Of a DNA stretch of 64,000 nucleotides, positions 58,372 through 64,000 are shown piece by piece. The notes beneath the pieces are model-generated. The model was given only the letters and a program-made list of their open reading frames with translations, was not told the DNA's origin and did no database searches. Position 1 is the stretch's first letter. Every line of letters begins with the position of its first letter. Source of the stretch: Gordonia aichiensis NBRC 108223 (GTDB lineage: Bacteria; Actinomycetota; Actinomycetes; Mycobacteriales; Mycobacteriaceae); contig NZ_BANR01000010.1 in the NCBI RefSeq assembly GCF_000332975.1, positions 1 through 64,000 on the forward strand, written 5' to 3'. The position numbers and the translations under genes are program-made.

Positions 58372-58989
58372 ATGACAGAGGAACAACACCACCTACCACT
58401 ACGTAAGCGCACTGCCGAAACCCTCTTCGGACAACGCATCCTGACACTCGATTCGGCACTCGACGACGAGATCGGCACCCAGCTCTGCTCACAACTCGTC
58501 ATGCTCTCCGACGACGATCCCGGCGCCGACATCGCGCTCTGGATCAACTCGCCGGGTGGTTCGGTGCCCGCGATGCTCGCGATCACCGACGTCATGGCGC
58601 TGATCCCCAACGACGTGATCACTGTGAACCTCGGTATGGCATACAGCGCAGGTCAATTCCTCCTGTGCAACGGGACGAGGGGTAAACGCTTCATCGCACC
58701 ACACGCGAAGGTACTGCTGCACCAGGGTTCCGCGGGGATCGGCGGGTACGCCCCCGACATCGAACTGCAGGCCGACGACCTCCGGCACGTCCGCGACACC
58801 GTCCTGACCATCATCGCCGAGCAGACCGGGCAGACGCGCGAGCAGATCTTCGATGATTCGCTCCGTGACCACGTCTTCACCGCAGCAGAGTCCGTTGACT
58901 ACGGATTCGTCGACCACATCGTCACCGACATCGCTCAGATCCGTCCGCTGAGTCCCGCTGCAACAGGTTTCGGGGTGAGCCACGCGTGA
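58372..58989 (+). CDS. Accessory ClpP protease subunit (ClpP3-like)
   Basis: The 205-residue product is a ClpP peptidase with the catalytic triad Ser92 ([11 protein letters not shown]), His117 (LLHQGSAG) and Asp181 (YGFVD). It differs from housekeeping ClpP in the serine loop (Tyr-Ser-Ala-Gly instead of Ala-Ser-Met-Gly) and has no obvious cleaved propeptide. The next gene is a second clpP with a 4-bp overlap, so the two probably form a heteromeric tetradecamer. The regulator after the pair resembles Streptomyces PopR. Confidence 0.9.
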   Translation: MTEEQHHLPLRKRTAETLFGQRILTLDSALDDEIGTQLCSQLVMLSDDDPGADIALWINSPGGSVPAMLAITDVMALIPNDVITVNLGMAYSAGQFLLCNGTRGKRFIAPHAKVLLHQGSAGIGGYAPDIELQADDLRHVRDTVLTIIAEQTGQTREQIFDDSLRDHVFTAAESVDYGFVDHIVTDIAQIRPLSPAATGFGVSHA

Positions 58990-59588
58990 GCACGTACACC
59001 ATTCCCAACGTCATCACCCGCACGCCACAGGGTGAGCGCGTGATGGACGTCTACAGCAGATTGCTCGACGACCGCATCCTCTACCTGGGTACCGAACTCG
59101 ACGACGGGGTCGCGAACGCGCTGATCGCGCAGATCCTGCACCTGGACTCCGACAACCCCGACGCACCCATCGAGATCTACATCAACTCACCCGGAGCGTC
59201 GGTGACGGCAACCTTCGCCCTCTACGACACCATGCAGTACTGTCACGCACCGATCGCCACCACCTGTGTGGGACAAGCACTCTCGTCGACGGCGCTGCTG
59301 CTCGCCGCCGGGACACCGGGCAGGCGCTCAGTGCTTCCGCACGCGCGCGTTCTGCTCCATCAGCCCTCCGGCCAAGGGCGTGGAACGATTCCCGACCTGA
59401 TCCTCGCCGCCGAGGAGATCCTGCGCATTCGTGAAGAGATCGAGCAGGCCCTGAGCCGCCACACCGGACGTGACATCGAGACGCTGCGACACGACACTGA
59501 CCGAGACCGTGTACTGCGTGCAGCAGAGATCGTGGAGTACGGCCTCGCCGATCAGGTCATCGACACGCGCGGACGACCCACGCACTGA
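58986..59588 (+). CDS. Accessory ClpP protease subunit (ClpP4-like)
   Basis: The 200-residue product carries the triad Ser100 ([11 protein letters not shown]), His125 (LLHQPSG) and Asp189 (YGLAD). Its INSPGAS reads Ala in place of the second Gly of the usual SPGG oxyanion motif, as in some divergent actinobacterial ClpPs. The start overlaps the stop of the first clpP. It is presumably the partner subunit in one complex with a Clp ATPase (ClpX or ClpC) encoded elsewhere. Confidence 0.9.
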   Translation: MSTYTIPNVITRTPQGERVMDVYSRLLDDRILYLGTELDDGVANALIAQILHLDSDNPDAPIEIYINSPGASVTATFALYDTMQYCHAPIATTCVGQALSSTALLLAAGTPGRRSVLPHARVLLHQPSGQGRGTIPDLILAAEEILRIREEIEQALSRHTGRDIETLRHDTDRDRVLRAAEIVEYGLADQVIDTRGRPTH

Positions 59589-59620
59589 TCGTCTGACTCG
59601 CAGGGCCGCCAGCGCGTCGG

Positions 59621-60028
59621 TCACGCTGCAAGCGCGACCGGCCCACGAAAGCCCTCGCGAAACGCAGCGCGCGGCCGAATCGGTTGCGCAACACCCGGGA
59701 TCGAGCGCAACGCAACCGGACCGAACGCGCCGGCTTTGCGAGCGGTGTCGACGCTCTCGAGTCGCGCGAGTTCCGCGGCGGCCTCTCGGGCCAGGTCGAG
59801 CAGACTCAGTCCGACAGCACCGGCGACGGCCGCGAGAAATTCCGACGACGCGTCTTTGCGACCGCGTTCGATCTCAGAGAGATACTGGCTCGACACTCCC
59901 GCGCGCCGCGCGGTCTCGATGAGTCGCTCACCGCGCTCGTGACGGTGTCGGCGCAGCACGCGGCCGGTGACCTCACGCCACAGCGGCTCGGGTGCGCGAT
60001 GGGTGTGCGAATCGTTCGTCGGTGCCAT
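59621..60028 (-). CDS. ClgR/PopR-like XRE-family regulator ending in an LAA degron
   Basis: The 135-residue product has a Cro/CI helix-turn-helix (LIETARRAGVSSQYLSEIER, about 36-55) followed by GRKDASSEFLAAVAGAVGL, the typical ClgR-family sequence. It ends PVALAA. In S. lividans, PopR activates the clpP3-clpP4 operon and is itself degraded by ClpP1P2 through its two C-terminal alanines (established there). This gene lies convergent to a clpP pair and has the same kind of tail, so it is probably the activator of that pair and a Clp substrate. Confidence 0.85.
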   Translation of the reverse strand: MAPTNDSHTHRAPEPLWREVTGRVLRRHRHERGERLIETARRAGVSSQYLSEIERGRKDASSEFLAAVAGAVGLSLLDLAREAAAELARLESVDTARKAGAFGPVALRSIPGVAQPIRPRAAFREGFRGPVALAA

Positions 60029-60063
60029 GCCGTCGAGCGTAGGTCACCTGCGCAGCCGACCGT

Positions 60064-60092
60064 CGGCTCTTCTGCTCAGAGCAGAAGAGCCG
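60064..60092 (-). terminator. Terminator-like perfect hairpin after the DAHP synthase gene
   Basis: CGGCTCTTCTGCTC (60064-60077) and its exact complement (60079-60092) flank a single A; a loop of 3-5 bases would form by opening the top pairs. It lies between the stop of the DAHP synthase gene (60106) and the ClgR-like gene (60028), both leftward, so it should end the first transcript. It is close enough to the next start to double as an operator. Confidence 0.6.
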
Positions 60093-60105
60093 CGTACCGG
60101 GCGCC

Positions 60106-61221
60106 TCAGCTACGAGCGAGGTCGGCGAGTACTCGGGCGCTGGTCTCCCAGTCCATGCACTTGTCGGTCACCGACTTTCCGTACACGAGGGGCGCGGCGT
60201 CGGGTGACCCGGTATCGATCGACTGGGCCCCTGCCTCGAGGAAGCTCTCGAGCATCACACCGCTGATACGCGGTGGATGCCCCGCGGCACGACGTGTGCG
60301 GATCGACGCCGCGATCTCGGCGGCGACCTGTGCTTGGCGAACGTGATCCTTGCCGGAGTTGGCGTGACTGCAATCGATCATGACGCGCGCGGGCAGACCC
60401 GCCTTGTCGAGTGCGGCAACGGCAGATGCCACGGATTCGTCGTCGAAGTTCGGTCCGTTCGTCCCGCCGCGCAGGATGATGTGGCAGTCGTCGTTGCCCG
60501 CCGATTCGACGAGCGCGCCGTGCCCGAAGTCGTCGACCCCGAAGAACACATGTTGTGCGGCTGCAGCATTCACGCCGTCGATCGCGACCTGGACGTTGCC
60601 GTCGGTGCCGTTCTTGAAACCTATCGGCATCGACAGACCGGACGCGAGCTGACGATGCACCTGCGACTCGGTGGTTCGTGCACCGATGGCGCCCCACGCG
60701 ACAGCGTCGGCGATGTACTGCGGGCTCGTCGGTTCGAGGAACTCACATCCGACGGGGAGCCCGAGGTCGATGATGTCGAGCAACAACGACCGCGCGGTGC
60801 GCAACCCGCGCTCGACGTCGAACGTTCCGTCCATGCCCGGATCGTTGATCAGCCCCTTCCAGCCCACGGTGGTGCGTGGCTTCTCGAAGTAGACGCGCAT
60901 GACGATCTTCAGCCGATCGGCGTAGTCGTCGGCCAGCGGCGCCAGCCGTCGTGCGTAGTCGAGTGCGGCGATGGGGTCGTGTACGGAGCAGGGGCCGACG
61001 ACGACGAGCAGCCGATCGTCACGTCCGTCGAGGATCGCGGCGATCTCGTCGCGGTCGGCCTGGACGCGAAGTGCGCGTCGGGCGGTCAGCGGGAGCTCTG
61101 CGCGGATGGTGTCCGGCGAGGGAATGGACCGGAACGACCTGATACGACGATCCGACGTCGACTCCGAGGCGGAATCGGTTCCGTGCAGCGATGCGGCGGT
61201 CAGGTCGGGCAGGGTGGTCAC
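60106..61221 (-). CDS. aroG: 3-Deoxy-7-phosphoheptulonate (DAHP) synthase, class I alpha
   Basis: The enzyme condenses phosphoenolpyruvate and erythrose-4-phosphate in the first step of aromatic amino acid synthesis. The 371-residue product shows the AroF/G/H motifs VVVGPCSVHD, YFEKPRTTVGWKGLINDP, GARTTESQVHR and MIDCSHANSGK. GTG at 61221 gives the expected length; the longer upstream frame includes the attenuator. An AAAGG lies nine bases before it. Mycobacteria use a class II enzyme (Rv2178c) for bulk flux, so this may be a second, separately regulated enzyme. The leader before it responds to aromatic amino acids. Confidence 0.93.
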   Translation of the reverse strand: MTTLPDLTAASLHGTDSASESTSDRRIRSFRSIPSPDTIRAELPLTARRALRVQADRDEIAAILDGRDDRLLVVVGPCSVHDPIAALDYARRLAPLADDYADRLKIVMRVYFEKPRTTVGWKGLINDPGMDGTFDVERGLRTARSLLLDIIDLGLPVGCEFLEPTSPQYIADAVAWGAIGARTTESQVHRQLASGLSMPIGFKNGTDGNVQVAIDGVNAAAAQHVFFGVDDFGHGALVESAGNDDCHIILRGGTNGPNFDDESVASAVAALDKAGLPARVMIDCSHANSGKDHVRQAQVAAEIAASIRTRRAAGHPPRISGVMLESFLEAGAQSIDTGSPDAAPLVYGKSVTDKCMDWETSARVLADLARS

Positions 61222-61305
61222 TTCGTGTTGCCTTTCGCGGGGTGGTGGCCTGTCCTCTACGTCTGGGACACCCGCTTGATTGTCGTCGGAGGCCCCTGAC
61301 ATGAG

Positions 61306-61332
61306 AAAAGCAGCGACCATGTGGTCACTGCT
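61306..61332 (-). terminator. Attenuator terminator upstream of aroG
   Basis: On the minus strand AGCAGTGACC (61332-61323) pairs with GGTCGCTGCT (61318-61309; one G-U) around ACAT and is followed by TTTT (61309-61306, the first T closing the stem). This is the only gene-adjacent hairpin in the window with a clear U tract. It lies about 85 nt before the aroG start, downstream of the leader peptide, so it is an attenuator and not an operon end. Confidence 0.8.
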
Positions 61333-61334
61333 CG

Positions 61335-61396
61335 GGCTCCGGGTTTGTTGACGTGCGACGCAGATTCAGCGCTTCATCGCAGGCTCACCCGGAGCC
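61335..61396 (-). promoter_or_regulatory. Alternative stem of the aroG attenuator
   Basis: GGCTCCGGGT in the leader-peptide reading frame (61396-61387) is exactly complementary to ACCCGGAGCC (61344-61335), which ends two bases before the terminator stem. The pair spans the leader stop codon. A ribosome stalled at the aromatic codons would leave this pairing free, and it could compete with folding of the adjacent terminator. The direct overlap expected of an antiterminator is not seen, so the mechanism is inferred. Confidence 0.55.
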
Positions 61397-61437
61397 TCGA
61401 TAAAGAAACGCCAATAGGCGCGTACGTTGCTGGTCAC
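61366..61437 (-). CDS. Leader peptide of aroG with consecutive aromatic codons
   Basis: A 23-codon frame starts at GTG 61437 and ends with TGA at 61366. It encodes MTSNVRAYWRFF followed by eleven ordinary residues, so Tyr, Trp, Phe and Phe lie within five codons. These are the three end products of the pathway whose first enzyme follows. TAACCT lies 7 nt before the GTG, and no ribosome site is present, so the mRNA is probably leaderless and starts on the GTG. A short hairpin (GCC TATT GGC) includes the Tyr-Trp codons. The gene is too short for most gene callers. Confidence 0.82.
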   Translation of the reverse strand: MTSNVRAYWRFFIEAPGEPAMKR

Positions 61438-61444
61438 GCTGACG

Positions 61445-61450
61445 AGGTTA
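61445..61450 (-). promoter_or_regulatory. -10 box of the aroG leader transcript
   Basis: TAACCT on the minus strand fits TANNNT and places the transcription start 7 nt downstream at the leader GTG. No clear -35 is seen, which is usual for these promoters. Confidence 0.5.
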
Positions 61451-61492
61451 GCACGGGTCCACCGAATGCGGGAGAACATCGCTGCTCGGCGC

Positions 61493-61948
61493 TCACGGAT
61501 GCCCCCGGTCGATCAGCTGACTCAGCACGATGATCGACTCGCTCCGGTCCACCGGTCCCGCCTGTCTGATGCGCTCGAGCGCATGCTCGAGGTGGTGCAC
61601 ATCGCGGGCCATCACACGCAGGATCGCGTCGGCCTGGCCGGTGATGGTCGCAGCACTGACCACCTCGTGGATCGGCTCCCACGCAGCGGCCAGTTCCTCC
61701 GGTGAGATGTTGCCGCGGCAAAAGACCTGCACATACGCCTCTGTAGTCCATTGCATCGCCGTCGAATCGATGACGGTCGTGAACCCTTTGATGACGCCTT
61801 CATCGACGAGCCGATCGACTCGACGCTTGACCGCCGGCGCCGACAAACCGACCTCGTCCCCGATCTGTGCATACGTCGCCCGCGCGTCACGGGCGAGGCA
61901 TTCGAGCACCTTCTCGTCGAGCTCGTCTATCTGGCGCAACTTTTCCAC
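61493..61948 (-). CDS. Lrp/AsnC-family transcriptional regulator
   Basis: The 151-residue product has an N-terminal helix-turn-helix (RATYAQIGDEVGLSAPAVKR, about 23-42) and a C-terminal RAM ligand-binding domain (about 65-140). It is divergent from the arginine/ornithine enzyme across 88 bp that include an AT-rich stretch (ATAGATATTTCTTAACCATA), likely its binding region. I recall an AsnC-family gene (Rv2324) at the same place beside the rocD genes of M. tuberculosis. It probably activates the enzyme in response to arginine or ornithine. Confidence 0.92.
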   Translation of the reverse strand: MEKLRQIDELDEKVLECLARDARATYAQIGDEVGLSAPAVKRRVDRLVDEGVIKGFTTVIDSTAMQWTTEAYVQVFCRGNISPEELAAAWEPIHEVVSAATITGQADAILRVMARDVHHLEHALERIRQAGPVDRSESIIVLSQLIDRGHP

Positions 61949-61962
61949 CCTCTGCCACCCAC

Positions 61963-62030
61963 CAATAGATATTTCTTAACCATATGTGCAACTCGCGTCG
62001 ATTGTTTGCGCCACAGGCCGACGATACCGT
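61963..62030 (+). promoter_or_regulatory. Divergent regulatory region of the Lrp gene and the arginine/ornithine fusion gene
   Basis: An AT-rich tract (about 61967-61986) lies near the Lrp gene start, and TACCGT (62025-62030) lies 6 nt before the ATG of the fusion gene, giving a leaderless start. Lrp proteins favour such AT-rich DNA, so the tract is a likely binding site. Confidence 0.45.
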
Positions 62031-62036
62031 CGAAAT

Positions 62037-64000
62037 ATGACGCTGACGAGTCCTCGGTTCATTGCGCCCACCGAGCGCACACCACGCATCCGTAGCTATG
62101 CGATGACCCCTCCTTCCCACTACACGGTCAGCTACTCGATCAACCCCTGGATGGACCCCTCGATCCCCGTTGACACCGCGCGGGCCATGGCCCAGTGGGA
62201 GTCGCTGCGGGCGACCTACGAATCCCTCGGCCACTCCGTGACGCTCGTCGACGCTCAGCCGGATCTTCCCGACATGGTGTACGCGGCCAACGGCGGATTC
62301 GTCGTCGACGGAAAGGCCGTGGCTGCGCGCTTCCTGCACCCCGAGCGCGCACCGGAAGGCGAGCACTACACGGCATGGTTGCACACCTGCGGCGTCGACG
62401 CTGTGCATGAGACCGTCGGTGTGCAGGAGGGCGAGGGAGACTTCCTGCTCGTCGGTCGGCGCATCCTGGCAGGTTTCGGCTTCCGCACCCACCCCGACAC
62501 CCACGCCGAGGTCGCAGCCATCACCGGCCTGCCGGTCATCGGTCTCGAATTGGTCGATCCGCGCTTCTACCACCTCGACACCGCGCTCGGCGTGCTCGAC
62601 GACGACACGGTCGCGTACTTCCCGGAAGCCTTCTCGCCCGCTTCGCGCGCCGTCCTCGCCGAGTTGTACCCCGACGCGATCATCGCCACGGAGGCAGACG
62701 CCGTCGTTTTGGGCCTCAATCTGGTCTCGGACGGGCGCCACGTGGTGATGACCGATGCCGCACCGGGACTCGAGGCACGACTGCGCGATGCCAACTTCGA
62801 GCCCATCACCGTCGACCTGTCCGAACTCCTCAAGGGCGGTGGCGGCGTGAAATGCTGCACGCTCGAATTGCGAATGCCCGCAGACGGCGACGACAAGATG
62901 ACCGACACTGCCAAGCAGGTCATGCATTCTCTCGCCGAAACCCATGTGGCGCACAACTACTCACCACTCCCGGTCACGGCTGCGACAGCAGAGGGAGCGT
63001 GGATCACCGATGTCGAGGGCAGACATTTTCTTGACGCCCTCGGTGCGTACTCCGCGGTCAACTTCGGTCACCGCAATCCCGAGATCGTCGCGGCCGCAAT
63101 CGCACAACTGGATCGCGTGACTCTCACCAGCCGCGCGTTCGGGTCCGACACCCTCGAACCGTTCTGTGCTGCGCTCGCCCAACTCTGCGGCAAAGACATG
63201 GTGCTGCCGATGAACACCGGTGCCGAGGCGGTCGAATCCGCGCTCAAGGTCGCGCGCAAGTGGGGCTACGACGTCAAGGGCGTCGCGCCGGGCGAAGCGA
63301 ACATCATCGTCGCGGGAGGCAACTTCCACGGGCGCACGATCAGCATCGTGAGCTTCAGCGACGACGAGGACGCCCGGGGCGGCTTCGGCCCGTTCACACC
63401 GGGGTTCACCCGCGTCCCCTTCGGAGACGCCGCCGCGCTGGCCGATGCCATCGACGACGACACCGTTGCCGTCTTGATCGAGCCCATCCAGGGCGAGGCC
63501 GGGATCATCGTCCCACCCGACAACTATCTGCCCGCGGTTCGGCGCCTCTGCACCGAGAGCAACGTGCTGATGATCGCCGACGAGATCCAGTCCGGGTTGG
63601 GCCGCACCGGTAGGACATTCGCGTGCGAGCACTGGAACGTGGTGCCCGACGTGTACGCGCTCGGAAAGGCGCTCGGCGGCGGTGTACTTCCGGTGTCGGC
63701 CGTCGTGGCCGACCGCGAGGTGCTCGGCGTCCTGCGTCCCGGACAACACGGTTCGACGTTCGGCGGGAACCCGCTTGCGGCAGCAGTCGGACACACGGTG
63801 GTAAAGATGCTCGCCGAGGGCACCTGGCAGGCACGTGCTGCCGAACTCGGCGAGCACCTGCACAGACGTCTTCGCGAGTTCGTCGGACACGGCGTCGTCG
63901 CCGTCCGCGGTAAGGGGCTGTGGGCAGGCATCGACATCGACCCCGACCTCGGAACCGGCAAGCAGTTCTGCCTCCGACTCGCAGCATGTGGCGTACTCGC
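62037..64000 (+). CDS. Fused guanidine-group hydrolase (DDAH/arginine dihydrolase-like) and ornithine aminotransferase, 3' end outside the window
   Basis: The frame is open from ATG 62037 to the window end (654 codons seen). Residues about 25-285 form an amidinotransferase-fold hydrolase with His179 (FYHLDTALG) and a catalytic Cys in GGGGVKCC (273/274). Residues about 300-654 form a class III PLP aminotransferase with NTGAEAVESALKVARKWGY, IADEIQSGLGRTG and the PLP lysine Lys544 (ALGKALGGG), which resembles ornithine aminotransferase RocD. In M. tuberculosis the two parts are separate neighbouring genes (Rv2323c and rocD1/rocD2, as I recall). Asn85 (VYAANGG) stands where dimethylargininases have an acidic residue and resembles ArgZ/AgrE arginine dihydrolases, so the chain may turn arginine into ornithine and then glutamate semialdehyde. 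Confidence 0.88.
   Translation, partial: MTLTSPRFIAPTERTPRIRSYAMTPPSHYTVSYSINPWMDPSIPVDTARAMAQWESLRATYESLGHSVTLVDAQPDLPDMVYAANGGFVVDGKAVAARFLHPERAPEGEHYTAWLHTCGVDAVHETVGVQEGEGDFLLVGRRILAGFGFRTHPDTHAEVAAITGLPVIGLELVDPRFYHLDTALGVLDDDTVAYFPEAFSPASRAVLAELYPDAIIATEADAVVLGLNLVSDGRHVVMTDAAPGLEARLRDANFEPITVDLSELLKGGGGVKCCTLELRMPADGDDKMTDTAKQVMHSLAETHVAHNYSPLPVTAATAEGAWITDVEGRHFLDALGAYSAVNFGHRNPEIVAAAIAQLDRVTLTSRAFGSDTLEPFCAALAQLCGKDMVLPMNTGAEAVESALKVARKWGYDVKGVAPGEANIIVAGGNFHGRTISIVSFSDDEDARGGFGPFTPGFTRVPFGDAAALADAIDDDTVAVLIEPIQGEAGIIVPPDNYLPAVRRLCTESNVLMIADEIQSGLGRTGRTFACEHWNVVPDVYALGKALGGGVLPVSAVVADREVLGVLRPGQHGSTFGGNPLAAAVGHTVVKMLAEGTWQARAAELGEHLHRRLREFVGHGVVAVRGKGLWAGIDIDPDLGTGKQFCLRLAACGVL

Noticed and set aside
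58372-59588. Housekeeping clpP1-clpP2
   Set aside because: The serine-loop and oxyanion motifs diverge, no tig or clpX is adjacent, and a PopR-like regulator accompanies the pair.

Overview
The window is high-GC chromosomal DNA of a mycolic-acid actinobacterium (Mycobacteriales), most likely Gordonia or a close relative such as Williamsia. The evidence is an ESX-4-type secretion locus, F420-dependent and triacylglycerol genes, and gene neighbours that I recall as a rearranged copy of the M. tuberculosis Rv1085c-Rv1110 and Rv2482c-Rv2484c blocks (trhA, Z-prenyl synthase, coaA, glyA, desA2, phoH2, glpX, DUF4245, xseB, xseA, Rv1109c-like, ispH; plsB2, plsC, wax synthase). Genus assignment is inference.

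Layout. 1-2119: one end of an integrative element, with a large serine recombinase and two small leftward genes, sitting inside eccC. 2120-6744: the 5' part of eccC, cut just after its first Walker-B-like motif, and divergent from it eccD and mycP (ESX-4 order). 6815-11023: ispH, a lipid-droplet-protein-like gene, xseA, xseB and a DUF4245 gene. 11138-13479: an amino-acid ABC importer whose binding protein and permease are one polypeptide. 13614-23415: glpX, the plsB-plsC-wax synthase operon (glycerolipid and storage lipid synthesis), then class I and class II fumarases side by side. 23436-31915: PIG-L deacetylase, L,D-transpeptidase, then acyl-CoA catabolism genes (phosphotriesterase-like lactonase, acyl-CoA ligase, TetR, kinase-like protein, acyl-CoA dehydrogenase, SDR). 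31984-39373: a polyamine-type ABC importer (fused PotB-PotC, PotD, PotA) translationally coupled to an amidohydrolase and divergent from an amine oxidase-like flavoprotein.

39525-45718: phoH2, desA2, glyA, a DUF885 metalloprotein and coaA. 45872-53264: small regulator/target pairs (MarR with a cupin, MocR with an NmrA-like protein, MarR with a DUF3533 membrane protein), a cis-prenyl synthase, an F420 luciferase-like enzyme and TrhA. 53305-56515: a BtuCDF-type importer behind a cobalamin riboswitch. 56624-60028: PhoD phosphatase, an accessory clpP pair and a ClgR/PopR-type regulator ending in LAA. 60106-61450: a class I DAHP synthase behind an attenuator whose leaderless leader peptide reads Tyr-Trp-Arg-Phe-Phe. 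61493-64000: an Lrp/AsnC regulator divergent from a fused guanidine-group hydrolase/ornithine aminotransferase that runs off the right edge.

Three patterns recur. Many genes look leaderless, with a TANNNT box 6-7 nt before the start codon. Gene ends carry long near-perfect hairpins, usually without a U tract. Three convergent junctions carry copies of one related ~65-bp double-hairpin repeat. I saw no rRNA, tRNA or CRISPR array.
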